64,000 nucleotides of DNA, taken from Paenactinomyces guangxiensis. GTDB taxonomy: Bacteria > Bacillota > Bacilli > Thermoactinomycetales > Thermoactinomycetaceae. The DNA lies in contig NZ_JAECVR010000006.1 in assembly GCF_016055185.1 (NCBI RefSeq), positions 117,557-181,556 of the forward strand, given 5' to 3'. Position numbers and translations under genes: made by a program. How positions within the stretch are numbered: position 1 is the stretch's first letter; every line of letters begins with the position of its first letter. Under the pieces are notes generated by a model. The model worked only from the letters and a program-made list of their open reading frames with translations, was not told the origin of the DNA and did no database searches. Below, piece by piece: positions 33,487-42,779 of this stretch.

Positions 33487-33522
33487 GGCCCCATTATCCT
33501 GGTTTAAATCAGGGATGGGGTC
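33487..33522 (+). terminator. Intercistronic hairpin between yezD and ssuA
   Basis: GGCCCCAT/ATGGGGTC with inner CCTG/CAGG pairing, then TTATTGTTT. It could be a leaky terminator or attenuator lowering ssu expression relative to rrf2-yezD, or a 5'-stabilising stem for ssuA mRNA. Confidence 0.5.
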
Positions 33523-33548
33523 TTATTGTTTATGAGGAGGTTTCTAAG

Positions 33549-34544
33549 ATGGCTGTTCGAATCGTCCATGGAACAATGGCTAAACAGCTTCGTTTGTTGA
33601 CTATTTTTCTGTTGGTCACTTTTTCTGCAGTGTTAGCCACCGGATGCAATTCAGATGCATCAGGTAATGAAGAACGAGTCCTGAGGATCGGGTATCAGAA
33701 ATTCGGGACATTAAGCATCTTAAAAGCCAGGGGAACCCTGGAAAAAAGCTTACAAGCACGAGGAGTCAAAGTACAATGGATACCCTTTCCCGCAGGACCT
33801 CAACTATTGGAAGCGATAAATGTTGGGAGCATTGATGTTGGACACACCGGAAACACTCCGCCCATCTTTGCACAAGCGGCAGGTGTCCCCTTGGTGTATA
33901 TCGGTACCGGAACACCCAAGCCCGAGAATGAAGCGATTGTGGTACCAAAAGATTCTCCGATTAAGAATGTCAAAGACTTAAAAGGAAAAAAAGTGGCGCT
34001 GAACAAGGGGTCCAATGTTCACTATCTGTTGGTAAAAGCCTTAGAAAAAGCCGGTTTAAAGTATGAAGACATTCAACCTGTCTACCTCCCTCCTGCGGAT
34101 GCCCGGGCGGCGTTTGCCAAAAAAAGCATCGATGCATGGGTAGTGTGGGATCCTTATTATTCTGCGGCTGAGATCGATTTAGGAGCAAAAACAATTACAG
34201 ATGCCAGAGGATATACATCCAACCGTGAATTTATCCTCGCATCCGTCAGTTACGCCGACAAACACAGAGCCGAGATCAAAATCCTTCTCGATACGTTGCA
34301 AGAAACGACCGATTGGTTTAACGAACACCCGGATGAAACGGCCCAACTGCTTTCAAAGCAAATCGGGATGGATATTAAACCCGTGAAAAAGACCATTCAG
34401 CGGTCGAAATACGGATTAGAACCAATTGACGATTCTATCGTCAAAGACCAGCAAGAGATCGCGGACACCTTTCTGCGGATTGGGTTGATTCCCAGACAGA
34501 TCCGTGTTCAAGACGTGATTGGGTCTAAAAATAAAACTCCATAA
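33549..34544 (+). CDS. ssuA: Aliphatic sulfonate ABC transporter substrate-binding lipoprotein
   Basis: 331 residues. A lipoprotein signal ends in LATGC, placing the protein on the outer face of the membrane. The mature part is an NMT1/SsuA-type periplasmic-binding fold: LRIGYQKFGTLSILKARGTL, GSIDVGHTGNTPPIFAQAAG, VYIGTGTPKPENEAIVVPKD, and DAWVVWDPYYSAAE. It captures alkanesulfonates for SsuB/SsuC. ATG 33549 follows GAGGAGG by 8 bases. It is 18 bases upstream of ssuD in one operon. Confidence 0.93.
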   Translation: MAVRIVHGTMAKQLRLLTIFLLVTFSAVLATGCNSDASGNEERVLRIGYQKFGTLSILKARGTLEKSLQARGVKVQWIPFPAGPQLLEAINVGSIDVGHTGNTPPIFAQAAGVPLVYIGTGTPKPENEAIVVPKDSPIKNVKDLKGKKVALNKGSNVHYLLVKALEKAGLKYEDIQPVYLPPADARAAFAKKSIDAWVVWDPYYSAAEIDLGAKTITDARGYTSNREFILASVSYADKHRAEIKILLDTLQETTDWFNEHPDETAQLLSKQIGMDIKPVKKTIQRSKYGLEPIDDSIVKDQQEIADTFLRIGLIPRQIRVQDVIGSKNKTP

Positions 34545-34562
34545 AAGAAAGGTTGTGAAAAT

Positions 34563-35705
34563 ATGCAAGTATTTTGGTTTATTCCCACTCATGGCGATGG
34601 ACGGTATTTAGGTACAGCAAAGGGAGGGCGCAGTGTGACTTTCCCTTATTTGCGCCAATTAGCGCAGGCAGTGGATCACCTGGGTTTCAGCGGGGCATTG
34701 TTACCCACCGGACGATCCTGTGAAGACGCATGGATTGTGGCCTCCTCCCTGTTATCGGTAACCGAGCGAATGCACTTTCTGGTCGCTATTCGTCCCGGCC
34801 TGATCTCCCCTTCTGCATCGGCGCGTATGGCAGCTACGTTTGATCGGCTATCGGGAGGGCGGTTGCTCATCAACGTAGTAACTGGCGGGGACCCTGTTGA
34901 ACTGGCCGGGGACGGTCTTCATTTGGACCACGATACCCGGTATGAGTTAACTGATGAGTTTCTGGATGTTTGGAGGAAGGAAATGCAAGGACAGGAGGTC
35001 CATTTTAGCGGTAAACATCTAAACATCAAAGGAGGGAAACTGCTGTTCCTTCCAGTTCAAACCCCGTATCCCCCTATTTACTTTGGAGGATCCTCTCCGG
35101 CGGGCCAGATGGTGGCAGCCAAACATGTGGATGTTTATCTCACCTGGGGAGAGCCCCCCTCCCAGGTTGAAAAAAAGATCGGGCAAGTGCGCAAATTAGC
35201 AGCCGAGCAGGGAAGAACCATCCGTTTCGGCATTCGCTTGCATGTAATTGTGCGGGAGTCGGAACGAGAAGCCTGGTATGCGGCCGAGAAGTTGATCCGT
35301 TATGTAGACGATGAAACGATCGCGGCATCTCAGCGAGTTTTTTCCCGGTTTGATTCGACGGGGCAGCACCGGATGTCTCAACTTCACGGAGGAAGGAAAG
35401 ACAATTTAGAGATCAGTCCCAATTTGTGGGCAGGGGTTGGCTTGGTTCGCGGCGGAGCCGGAACCGCTCTCGTTGGAGACCCCCAAACCATAGCCAAACG
35501 AATGCGGGAATATGCTGACCTGGGAATTGAAACCTTCATTCTCTCGGGCTACCCCCATTTAGAAGAAGCATACCGGGTAGCTGAACTGCTCTTCCCTGAG
35601 TTACCACTGCAAAGCAATGCTTTTGCTTCAGAGCAATATGAATATGGTCCATTCGGAGAAATAATAGCCAACAGCCAATTTCCCGAAGAAAGAAAGGCAG
35701 ATTAG
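34563..35705 (+). CDS. ssuD: FMNH2-dependent alkanesulfonate monooxygenase
   Basis: 380 residues of the bacterial luciferase-like TIM barrel: [20 protein letters not shown] at the start, [38 protein letters not shown] and [20 protein letters not shown] are SsuD hallmarks. It cleaves C1-C14 alkanesulfonates to aldehyde and sulfite using reduced FMN and O2. A dedicated flavin reductase (SsuE) is not present here, so a general FMN reductase must serve. Start ATG 34563 after AAAGAAAGG. The 4 bases to ssuC indicate coupling. Confidence 0.95.
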   Translation: MQVFWFIPTHGDGRYLGTAKGGRSVTFPYLRQLAQAVDHLGFSGALLPTGRSCEDAWIVASSLLSVTERMHFLVAIRPGLISPSASARMAATFDRLSGGRLLINVVTGGDPVELAGDGLHLDHDTRYELTDEFLDVWRKEMQGQEVHFSGKHLNIKGGKLLFLPVQTPYPPIYFGGSSPAGQMVAAKHVDVYLTWGEPPSQVEKKIGQVRKLAAEQGRTIRFGIRLHVIVRESEREAWYAAEKLIRYVDDETIAASQRVFSRFDSTGQHRMSQLHGGRKDNLEISPNLWAGVGLVRGGAGTALVGDPQTIAKRMREYADLGIETFILSGYPHLEEAYRVAELLFPELPLQSNAFASEQYEYGPFGEIIANSQFPEERKAD

Positions 35706-35708
35706 CCG

Positions 35709-36485
35709 ATGATCAAAGATTTTCCGCTCCATAAAATCATTGATTCGCTCATTCCCTGGAGTATTCCGGTTTTACTGGTGATACTCTGGCAAATTCTGAG
35801 CCAGCTTGGCTGGATTTCGGGAGAAACACTCCCAGAACCGATGGCCGTAATCCTGGCTGCCATCCAGCTGACAGAATCGGGGGAACTTTTCCAACATATT
35901 GGTGATAGTACTTACCGTGCCTTGCTCGGACTGCTGATTGGCGGGGGAATCGGACTTGTATTGGGCTTTTTAAACGGGCTTTTTCCGGTTGCTGAGAAAC
36001 TGCTGGATACTACGGTTCAAATGCTACGCAATATCCCTCATCTCTCCTTGATTCCCCTAGCTATTCTATGGTTCGGAATCGGTGAAGAGGCTAAAGTGTT
36101 TCTCGTCGCTCTGGGGGTATTTTTTCCGCTTTATTTGAACACGTTTCATGGTATTCGCTCTGTAGATTCGGGCTTGATTGAGATGGGAAAAGTATACCGT
36201 CTAAATGGCGGGTCGCTGTTTATAAAGGTCATTTTTCCTGGTGCGCTGCCGTCCATTTTGGTAGGCTTCCGATACTCCCTAGGTATTATGTGGCTAACCT
36301 TAATCGTAGCAGAAACCATCTCATCTGACTCGGGTATCGGATATATGGCGATGAATGGCCGTGAATTTATGCAAATGGATGTCGTCCTGTTGAGTATTCT
36401 ACTTTACGCACTTCTAGGTAAATTAGCCGACATATTAGCAAAGGTTCTCGAAAGGCAATGCTTGCGTTGGCAAATAAACAAATAA
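35709..36485 (+). CDS. ssuC: Aliphatic sulfonate ABC transporter permease
   Basis: 258 residues, about six membrane helices, with the inner-membrane permease (BPD_transp_1) EAA loop RLNGGSLFIKVIFPGALPSI. It opens with a long first helix (WSIPVLLVILWQILSQLGWI), and GESLPxP-like GETLPEPMAVI follows. It forms the channel for sulfonates with SsuB on the inside and SsuA outside. ATG 35709 is 3 bases after the ssuD stop. Confidence 0.95.
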   Translation: MIKDFPLHKIIDSLIPWSIPVLLVILWQILSQLGWISGETLPEPMAVILAAIQLTESGELFQHIGDSTYRALLGLLIGGGIGLVLGFLNGLFPVAEKLLDTTVQMLRNIPHLSLIPLAILWFGIGEEAKVFLVALGVFFPLYLNTFHGIRSVDSGLIEMGKVYRLNGGSLFIKVIFPGALPSILVGFRYSLGIMWLTLIVAETISSDSGIGYMAMNGREFMQMDVVLLSILLYALLGKLADILAKVLERQCLRWQINK

Positions 36486-36510
36486 CATATACCCAACGGG
36501 TTGAACGGAG

Positions 36511-37314
36511 GTGTTTCAACTGGGCAATAAGATTTCAGGGACGCGATTGGATATACGCGGATTACAAAAACAATTCGGCAGCCGTCTTATTTTGAACCAC
36601 GTTGATCTCTATGTACACCCTGGTGAATTTGTCGCGATCGTCGGCCGGTCCGGGTGTGGGAAGAGTACGTTGCTGCGGTTAATTGCAGGTCTGGAAACTC
36701 CAGACAGAGGTACTATTATCCAGAACGGGAACCAGATCTCCGGTCTAAACCCTGAGGCCAGGATGATGTTTCAGGATTCCCGTCTCTTGCCATGGAATAA
36801 GGTTTTTGACAATGTCATGCTCGGTGTAAACAATGATGATAGCAATAGAAAAAAGCGGACAAAACAAGTACTCCAACACGTTGGCTTAGCGGAATACGAG
36901 CAGGAATGGCCAGGTATCCTATCCGGAGGGCAACGTCAACGGGCATCCCTGGCACGGGCACTGGTCAGCCGACCCCGCCTGCTCTTGCTGGATGAGCCGC
37001 TGGGAGCCCTTGATGCATTCACACGGATCGAAATGCAGCAATTAATTGAAAAGTTGTGGTTGGAACAAGGATTTACTTCCCTTTTGGTTACCCATGACAT
37101 GGAAGAGGCAGTCGCTTTGGCTGATCGGGTTATTTTACTTAAAGACGGGAAAGTTACTCTGAATAAACCGATCTCCCTCGCCCGTCCCCGTCAACGGAGC
37201 AGTGCGTTGTTTGCCTCTCTAGTCGGAGACCTTTTGGAGCAGGTTATGGATTCCCACGTCTGTACTAAGGCAATGTTGCAGAAAATATCATCTGGCGGAT
37301 CAAAGAATCGCTAA
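36511..37314 (+). CDS. ssuB: Aliphatic sulfonate ABC transporter ATPase
   Basis: A 267-residue ABC ATPase: Walker A GRSGCGKSTLLRL, Q-loop MFQDSRLLPWNKV, signature LSGGQRQRASLARAL, Walker B LLLLDEPLGALD, and switch His in LLVTHDMEEAV. It drives sulfonate uptake. The frame opens at GTG 36511, but the GGAGG there abuts it, so the real start may be the in-frame CTG at 36520 (spacing 8). It is the last ssu gene; a hairpin follows at 37341. Confidence 0.95.
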   Translation: MFQLGNKISGTRLDIRGLQKQFGSRLILNHVDLYVHPGEFVAIVGRSGCGKSTLLRLIAGLETPDRGTIIQNGNQISGLNPEARMMFQDSRLLPWNKVFDNVMLGVNNDDSNRKKRTKQVLQHVGLAEYEQEWPGILSGGQRQRASLARALVSRPRLLLLDEPLGALDAFTRIEMQQLIEKLWLEQGFTSLLVTHDMEEAVALADRVILLKDGKVTLNKPISLARPRQRSSALFASLVGDLLEQVMDSHVCTKAMLQKISSGGSKNR

Positions 37315-37340
37315 CTAGAAGAAGGTACGATTAAAAATTC

Positions 37341-37369
37341 ATACCCGTATACCATAAGGTTACGGGTAT
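37341..37369. terminator. Hairpin after ssuB
   Basis: ATACCCGTA/TACGGGTAT, 11-base loop, no strong T run. It is probably the 3' end of the ssu transcript. The gap 37315-37475 holds nothing else recognisable. Confidence 0.5.
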
Positions 37370-37475
37370 CGCTTCAACGTTTTGGGGGCGATTAGATATC
37401 AAAACATAAAAGGATTTACCCACGTTTTCCGGATTAATAACAATTCCCCTCTCTGGCCGAGTTGGAGAGATCAAT

Positions 37476-37955
37476 TCACTCTCCGTAAACTCTCATGTCC
37501 CTAATTGGGGGAGAGTAAACGTGAAAGGTTATCAACTTTTCTCCGGAAGAATTGCACATGCTGTGAATTTGCCCTTTTGTAGCATAAAAGAATTCACCTT
37601 TCATGAATTTATTTTTCTCATAACAGAATGGCTTGTTATCTTTTTCAAGTACGTATAGCTTGTTAATCAGACTCCCCTCCACAACATAAGCGCATCCAGT
37701 GGAATTCCCGTGATCATGAACAGATGTTTTCCTCATTCCCGGTATACAGATAACAACTGCTTCTAAATTATTGGACTGGTAAATGACATTTCTGCCATAT
37801 GGCAGGATGTCGGGTTCAGTGACATAAGAAAGAATTTTTTCACTCGTGCATCCTATTGACGAAATCGCTTCTTGTAACTCACGAAGTGTCGGTTGTGTCA
37901 ATCCGGATAAAACCTGATTGACACATTGCAGAAAGTCCATATCAAGATTAAGCAC
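37476..37955 (-). CDS. Cysteine dioxygenase family protein (thiol dioxygenase)
   Basis: A 159-residue cupin. Iron ligands are His80, His82 (TSVHDHGNSTGCAYVVEG) and His131 (GQIHSMCN). Cys88 and Tyr147 are placed as the Cys-Tyr cross-link pair, and His145 as the catalytic His of the CDO SxHxY region. It oxidises cysteine (or 3-mercaptopropionate) to the sulfinate, whose breakdown releases sulfite. It faces the ssu operon convergently and the sulfite oxidase divergently. The start may be GTG 37955 or ATG 37940; the AAAGAGGG site does not decide clearly. Confidence 0.85.
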   Translation of the reverse strand: MLNLDMDFLQCVNQVLSGLTQPTLRELQEAISSIGCTSEKILSYVTEPDILPYGRNVIYQSNNLEAVVICIPGMRKTSVHDHGNSTGCAYVVEGSLINKLYVLEKDNKPFCYEKNKFMKGEFFYATKGQIHSMCNSSGEKLITFHVYSPPIRDMRVYGE

Positions 37956-38061
37956 CCTCTTTCACCATATATTTAATTTATGTAATGACTTCATTGTTTG
38001 TTAATGGACTTTAACTGTGGCTTGTCCTTTTTCTCTGGAACATATTTTCGAAAGGGTGACC

Positions 38062-38316
38062 ATGGTGAGCTATATCAACTTAAAAGAGAGGTACTTTCTG
38101 ATAAAGGAACTGATAAAATTGGCCAAAAAGTCTAACGAAAGAGATCGGTTCATTATTACTTCCATCCTTAATAAAATCGGCCATCCTGAAATTGTATTTA
38201 CGTTCGAAGAAACAGACTTTCTAAAAGATAAAATCGATTGTTATCTCGATGAGGCGATGGACCACAGAGATGAACATAAGATTGAATTTTTAAAACAGCT
38301 TAAAATGAAAGTATAA
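38062..38316 (+). CDS. Small hypothetical protein upstream of sulfite oxidase
   Basis: 84 residues from ATG 38062 after AAAGGG. Helical and charged: YINLKERYFLIKELIKLAKK, RDRFIITSILNKIGHPEIVF, and DEAMDHRDEHKIEFLKQLKM. No signal, metal or enzyme motif, and no family is recognised. It lies 53 bases before the sulfite oxidase gene on the same strand and may share its promoter, in the divergent gap with the cysteine dioxygenase gene. An accessory role is only inferred from position. Confidence 0.55.
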   Translation: MVSYINLKERYFLIKELIKLAKKSNERDRFIITSILNKIGHPEIVFTFEETDFLKDKIDCYLDEAMDHRDEHKIEFLKQLKMKV

Positions 38317-38369
38317 TAGCACCTCTTCAGTCACCGCGGGAGCCCGATTGATATTAGGAGGCTGAAAAG

Positions 38370-39422
38370 ATGGCTATTAAAAAGCAACCAAAGATTAAAC
38401 CCTGTCCGGTAACGGTCAGTCTGGAACCGGAAAATCAGGAAACACCGGTTCATTTTGTGGAAGACTGGATTACACCGGAAGAGTTTTTTTATAAGCGAAA
38501 CCACTTCCCTTATCCTCCCCCTGACGATGTTCCCACTACACTAAAAATCGAAGGTCTGGTAAAACGTCCTCTGGTGTTAGACTATAAACAATTGCTCTCT
38601 TTACCTGCCAAGACCCTTATTGCCACCCTGGAATGTGCAGGAAACAAGCGTATCCTGTTTCATCCCCGAGTGTACGGCGTTCAATGGCAAAAGGGGGCAA
38701 TCAGCCAGGGGATATGGGGTGGAGTTCCTCTTTACACTCTCTTAAGAATGGCGGGAATCAAACGTTCAGCCAGAGACATTGTGTTTACCGGAGCGGACCG
38801 GGGCCCCGACCAGAGTGTTTACGAGAGAAGTCTGCCAGTTGAGAAAGCAATGCATCCGGATACAATCGTTGCCTATCAAATGAACGGTGGCCCGATCCCC
38901 CATGCACACGGATTCCCTTTCCGTCTGATCGTTCCCGGATGGTACGCAATGGCCTCCGTAAAGTGGTTATGTAAAATCACCGCCATTGATTCCGCCTTTG
39001 AAGGTTCCTTCCAGACGACAGATTATATGTATTATCCCCATGCGGATACAGATGATGGAAAAAAACCTGTCACCACCATTAAAGTAAACTCGTTCATTCA
39101 ACAGCCACAGGATTATGACACCCTGAAAAAGGGGCTAAACCTGATTAAAGGATTCGCATGGACGGGGAAGGGAACCATTTCGAAGGTAGAGGTGAGTACC
39201 GATAATGGTGTATCTTGGAAACCGGCATCACTGTTTAAATCTCAACATCCTTATGCATGGACTTTTTGGAAATACGAATGGCAAGCAGAACAAAAAGGAG
39301 AATTCATCATCTTAGCCAGAGCCAAAGACTCTACTGGCAGGGTCCAGCCCATGGTACCAGAATGGAACCGTAAAGGGTATGGGTACAATGCCATAACCAG
39401 CATAAGAGTGCAGGTTAAATAA
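38370..39422 (+). CDS. Sulfite oxidase-type molybdopterin enzyme
   Basis: 350 residues, no signal peptide, so cytoplasmic. Residues 30-215 are the oxidoreductase molybdopterin-binding domain. The molybdenum ligand is Cys89 in TLIATLECAGNKR, and GGVPLYTLLRMAG, DIVFTGADRGPD and PIPHAHGFPFRLIVPGWYAM follow. Residues 225-350 are the Mo-co dimerisation domain (STDNGVSWKPA, ILARAKDSTGRVQP). It resembles plant-type sulfite oxidases without heme, so it should turn sulfite into sulfate. It fits the sulfite-producing neighbours. ATG 38370 follows AGGAGGCTGAAAAG. Confidence 0.9.
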   Translation: MAIKKQPKIKPCPVTVSLEPENQETPVHFVEDWITPEEFFYKRNHFPYPPPDDVPTTLKIEGLVKRPLVLDYKQLLSLPAKTLIATLECAGNKRILFHPRVYGVQWQKGAISQGIWGGVPLYTLLRMAGIKRSARDIVFTGADRGPDQSVYERSLPVEKAMHPDTIVAYQMNGGPIPHAHGFPFRLIVPGWYAMASVKWLCKITAIDSAFEGSFQTTDYMYYPHADTDDGKKPVTTIKVNSFIQQPQDYDTLKKGLNLIKGFAWTGKGTISKVEVSTDNGVSWKPASLFKSQHPYAWTFWKYEWQAEQKGEFIILARAKDSTGRVQPMVPEWNRKGYGYNAITSIRVQVK

Positions 39423-39489
39423 ATCCAAATTATTCGTAACTTATGCGCAATAATCGAGTAGGAGGGGATGAGACTCCCCCGTCCTTTCA

Positions 39490-39545
39490 GTTGAGTAGCA
39501 CAGGGGAATCTCACCCCTATACTCTCATCCGACTCCTATCGTTCA
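39490..39545 (-). ncRNA. Group II intron 3'-end remnant (domain VI, broken domain V)
   Basis: On the minus strand, GAGTCGGATGAG (start of a domain V) is followed after a deletion by GGGGTGAGATTCCCC and TGTGCTACTCAAC, the domain VI hairpin and 3' end typical of one bacterial group II intron class. The flank at 39461-39480 forms a further imperfect pairing. No RT frame remains. Confidence 0.5.
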
Positions 39546-39609
39546 TCCGTTACTCAAGATTGGAATTTTTGTCAGAAAAGAGCTATGGCTATCTGGAATT
39601 GGAGCGAAA

Positions 39610-39678
39610 AAGGACCAAAAAGCACTGATCAAAAAGCTCATTGCAGCCGTGGTCAATAAGGATGAACAATATGATTAA
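39610..39678 (+). pseudogene. XRE-regulator C-terminal scrap
   Basis: KDQKALIKKLIAAVVNKDEQ, matching the tail of the regulator at 28312 (GQKALIKNLIAVV). Only about 23 codons survive, and the preceding frame is unrelated. It is one of three copies of this tail in the window. Confidence 0.6.
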
Positions 39679-40002
39679 TCATTCAAAAGCCCATGACGTC
39701 AATAACATAAAACATTAGTTCAGCTGGGGAAACTTACAGCATAAATCCTTCCCATTTTTTTGAGTAAACTGCATGATATTAAAGCTGACAAGCTGAGCCG
39801 CTATAAAAATAGCGGCCTCCTTGTGTTTAAGAAGAACTAATAAATTATCATTTATGTGTAAATAACCACCATCACCTGATCCAGACCGGGAACACAACTG
39901 TGCAGTTCTTCTATAAATTTTTTCTTATATCTTTATTCGGTAACGGCAACTGTACTAGAGGGTTACTTAGAAATGGTATTTGGCCAATATTGATTGAGTC
40001 TT
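39679..40002. other. Intergenic with decayed frames and a small hairpin
   Basis: GCCGCTAT/ATAGCGGC at 39799-39818 is a perfect small hairpin. A short minus-strand frame ends VPGLDQVMVVIYT (about 39850-39910) and looks like a gene tail. No complete gene seen between the XRE scrap and the CocE gene. Confidence 0.4.
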
Positions 40003-41766
40003 TTAAATAGATTTTGGAATTATTGGTACAAGAAGATAAGAATCTCTGCCCCCACCTGCATGTAAAGAAATTATATTATCAAAAATCTCCCGAGGTCGAT
40101 CCCGCTCATCATCGTGCCAAAATGCTCCCGAACCAGTCATATCCTTTCCATGGAACTTTGTACCTTTTTCGCAATTTTTGTAATCTGATCCGCGAATTGT
40201 CAGCCCTAAACGATAATCGGGAGGAATGATGATACAAGTAGGCCAAATTTCGATGTCTAATTCATAAACCTCATTTGGCACCAATGGCTGCTTTTCGTCA
40301 TGAGTGTGGTATGGCTGATAGTCAGTGCTTTCCACAGGATCAAGCTTACGGTGTGATGCCCGCAGCCACCCCTGGGAAAGGGGAGTACGAGGGTCCATCG
40401 CACCATTAAATAAGATCTCATTGCCTTTCGGATCAAAAAGTCTGGCCACAAGGAATAAGTCTGCATCAACCGTTGATGATGAAACAAAGAGCTTCGCTGC
40501 CATTGGGCCAGTGATCTCTGTCTCTTGTTCAAAAGGCGGGGTCAAAAAGGTAACACCATCACCAAAAGCTTCATATTGAACTTTACCTTCAGAAGGTATC
40601 TTATCTTTGCTTAAACTCATACTTTCTGGATCTAGATAAAGCTTCGTCCACTGTGTACGGGCTAGCGGCCATTCTTTTTCCTTCCGCTCAATAAATTGTC
40701 CATCTACCGTTCTAACCTGTAATAAAACGGGCGGCTGTTCCTTCCAATCCCCCTCCTCATTCTTAAGAAAATAGTCAAAGAAACGACGTTGCAGTTCCAC
40801 GCCATATTGAGTATAAAAATGTGTCCAGTGCTCAAGTCCATGTACCTCAAGCCACTTTTGTTTTGATGCGGCACGTTTATAGCCCTCAAAATTACCGCGT
40901 GCGTGAAGACCAAGACCTCCCCAATTGGCAGCAGACAATAACGGAACAGTTACTTTTGACCAATCGACTTTCCTTTCCTCGTAATATTCATCATTAATCA
41001 GTGGACGTGTCACGATATCGTGATCAAGATCGGTACGGTTTTTTGCTAACTCTTCTTCAGACAGCGTGTCCGGTCCGGCCACCAGCTCACCAGTATTTTT
41101 ATTAATACTTCCTCTTTCCCCTACACCATGCTGAACAGCTAACACTTGAGGTTCATACCAGGTTGACCAGAATGTTGAAAGGATACCTCCATGGTGGGTT
41201 GCATCCCGGTAAAAATCAGATGCGCCTTCCCAGGGGCAGATTGCCGCAAGGTGCGGTGGCTGAAGGGCGGCTACCTGCCATTGATTCATAGCGTAATAAG
41301 AAATTCCCAGCAGACCAACTTTACCGTTGCTCCATGGTTGAACACCCGCCCATTCAATACATTCATAGAAATCCTTTGTTTCACGTTTTGAGAAAGGATT
41401 TATATAACCCGGTGATCGACCCGTACCTCTTGAGTCAACACGGACACAAACATATTCATATGGGACCCACTTCTCCGGGTCCACAGTCTCCCAATTTTGA
41501 TATTTGTTTGTAGACCCTTCTGTAACATCCGGATGAGCTTCGGTCATCACTTTCCATTGCCTGGGGTACCCTTCCTGGAAAGCCAGTCCCTTGCCGTATG
41601 GACCGTACGTTAGGATAACCGGATAGCGCCCCTCTTTCACCGGACGATAAACATCGGCACGAAGTATGATCCCATCATCCATTGTTATAGGTACATCCCA
41701 ATCAATTCTCATTCCATCTCTTATCTCACTTTTTATTCCATCTCTTTCCTCACTTGTTTGGCTCAT
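40003..41766 (-). CDS. CocE/NonD family hydrolase (X-Pro dipeptidyl-peptidase S15 type)
   Basis: 587 residues. The alpha/beta-hydrolase part (about 20-370) has the nucleophile Ser156 in VGLLGISYYAMNQ, RVDSRGTGRSPG before it, and a candidate catalytic His in VHGLEHWTHFY. The C-terminal jelly-roll (about 380-587, EQETEITGPMAAKLFVSSST) is the S15-type domain. Members hydrolyse esters (cocaine esterase), amides or beta-lactam esters. No signal peptide, so cytoplasmic. ATG 41766 follows AAGAGGTG. It is the last gene of the catabolic cluster and probably an ester or amide hydrolase acting on the unknown substrate. Confidence 0.87.
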   Translation of the reverse strand: MSQTSEERDGIKSEIRDGMRIDWDVPITMDDGIILRADVYRPVKEGRYPVILTYGPYGKGLAFQEGYPRQWKVMTEAHPDVTEGSTNKYQNWETVDPEKWVPYEYVCVRVDSRGTGRSPGYINPFSKRETKDFYECIEWAGVQPWSNGKVGLLGISYYAMNQWQVAALQPPHLAAICPWEGASDFYRDATHHGGILSTFWSTWYEPQVLAVQHGVGERGSINKNTGELVAGPDTLSEEELAKNRTDLDHDIVTRPLINDEYYEERKVDWSKVTVPLLSAANWGGLGLHARGNFEGYKRAASKQKWLEVHGLEHWTHFYTQYGVELQRRFFDYFLKNEEGDWKEQPPVLLQVRTVDGQFIERKEKEWPLARTQWTKLYLDPESMSLSKDKIPSEGKVQYEAFGDGVTFLTPPFEQETEITGPMAAKLFVSSSTVDADLFLVARLFDPKGNEILFNGAMDPRTPLSQGWLRASHRKLDPVESTDYQPYHTHDEKQPLVPNEVYELDIEIWPTCIIIPPDYRLGLTIRGSDYKNCEKGTKFHGKDMTGSGAFWHDDERDRPREIFDNIISLHAGGGRDSYLLVPIIPKSI

Positions 41767-41861
41767 TAGAATATCACCTCTTCACTAATTTATCATGCTT
41801 AATTTTTTTCAAATTTGAATTGAAAAGAAAGATGCTTAAAAATGCCAATTTAGCACATAGA

Positions 41862-42626
41862 TTAAATGGCCGTCCAACCACCATCGACACGTATTGTTTC
41901 TCCCGTAATAAAATTAGCCATATCTGAAGCCAAAAACAGAACGGCGCTGGTGACATCATTTGGTTTTGCCAATGAACCTAATGGAATACGATCTAATACA
42001 TCTTGATAAAATTCCTCATCTTCAAACATCTTTCTTGTAAGATCAGTTTCAATAAATGTCGGTGCAACGGCATTTACTTTAATATTGTACTTTGCCCACT
42101 CGATCGCCAGTGCTTTTGTCAGTTGAACAGCTCCGCCTTTACTTGAACAATAAGCGGCACGTTTAATGTAACCTACAAAGGCCATTTGAGATACAATATT
42201 TATAATCTTACCCGGCTGCCCTTGCTCAATCATACTCCTGGCTGCCCGCTGGGAGCAGAAAAACGTTCCTTTCAAGTTCGTATCAAGGACAGCATCCCAG
42301 TCCTGTTCAGTTACCTCCAATGCAGGCTGTGGAATGTTCAAGCCTGCATTGTTAATGAGGATATCGATCCGACCTTTTAGCGCCAGGAATTTATCAATCA
42401 TTTCATAGATTTCATTCACCTTTGTGATATCAGCAGACAGATAGGAACAATTTGGATTGATTTGTTTCAACTCTTCAGTTGTTTTAGTTAAAGCCTGTTC
42501 ATCCCTACCCACAATAAATACGTCAGATCCGAGGCGGGCGAATTGAAGTGCGATATCTTTACCAATCCCCTTACTTCCACCTGTAACGAGCACATTTTTT
42601 CCTTTTAACTCAGAAAAATAATTCAT
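41862..42626 (-). CDS. SDR family oxidoreductase (cluster)
   Basis: 254 residues of the classical short-chain dehydrogenase fold: NAD(P)-binding TGGSKGIG near residue 15, NNAG, catalytic Ser in NIVSQMAF and YxxxK in AAYCSSKGG, C-terminal GETIRVDGGW. It probably oxidises or reduces a hydroxyl/keto group of a pathway intermediate. ATG 42626 (8 bases after GGGAGG) is preferred to the in-frame upstream starts. It lies between the HisD-like and CocE genes on the minus strand; a hairpin sits in the 154-base gap upstream. Confidence 0.9.
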   Translation of the reverse strand: MNYFSELKGKNVLVTGGSKGIGKDIALQFARLGSDVFIVGRDEQALTKTTEELKQINPNCSYLSADITKVNEIYEMIDKFLALKGRIDILINNAGLNIPQPALEVTEQDWDAVLDTNLKGTFFCSQRAARSMIEQGQPGKIINIVSQMAFVGYIKRAAYCSSKGGAVQLTKALAIEWAKYNIKVNAVAPTFIETDLTRKMFEDEEFYQDVLDRIPLGSLAKPNDVTSAVLFLASDMANFITGETIRVDGGWTAI

Positions 42627-42687
42627 TTCATTTGCCTCCCGTTTTTCCGGCATAAAAAGTGGAATAGAGTATTTTTTTAAGCAGCTA

Positions 42688-42711
42688 AGCATAAGGCTTT
42701 TGCCTTATGCT
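42688..42711. terminator. Intercistronic hairpin between HisD-like and SDR genes
   Basis: Perfect AGCATAAGGC/GCCTTATGCT with a 4-base loop. No T tract follows on the minus strand, so it is more likely an mRNA-processing or stabilising stem, or a partial attenuator, than a full terminator. Confidence 0.5.
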
Positions 42712-42779
42712 CGTTCATTATAAGTTTTAGGCAGATTCAATTTTATCAACCTTCATATATTATAAGGGTGTATATTCCT

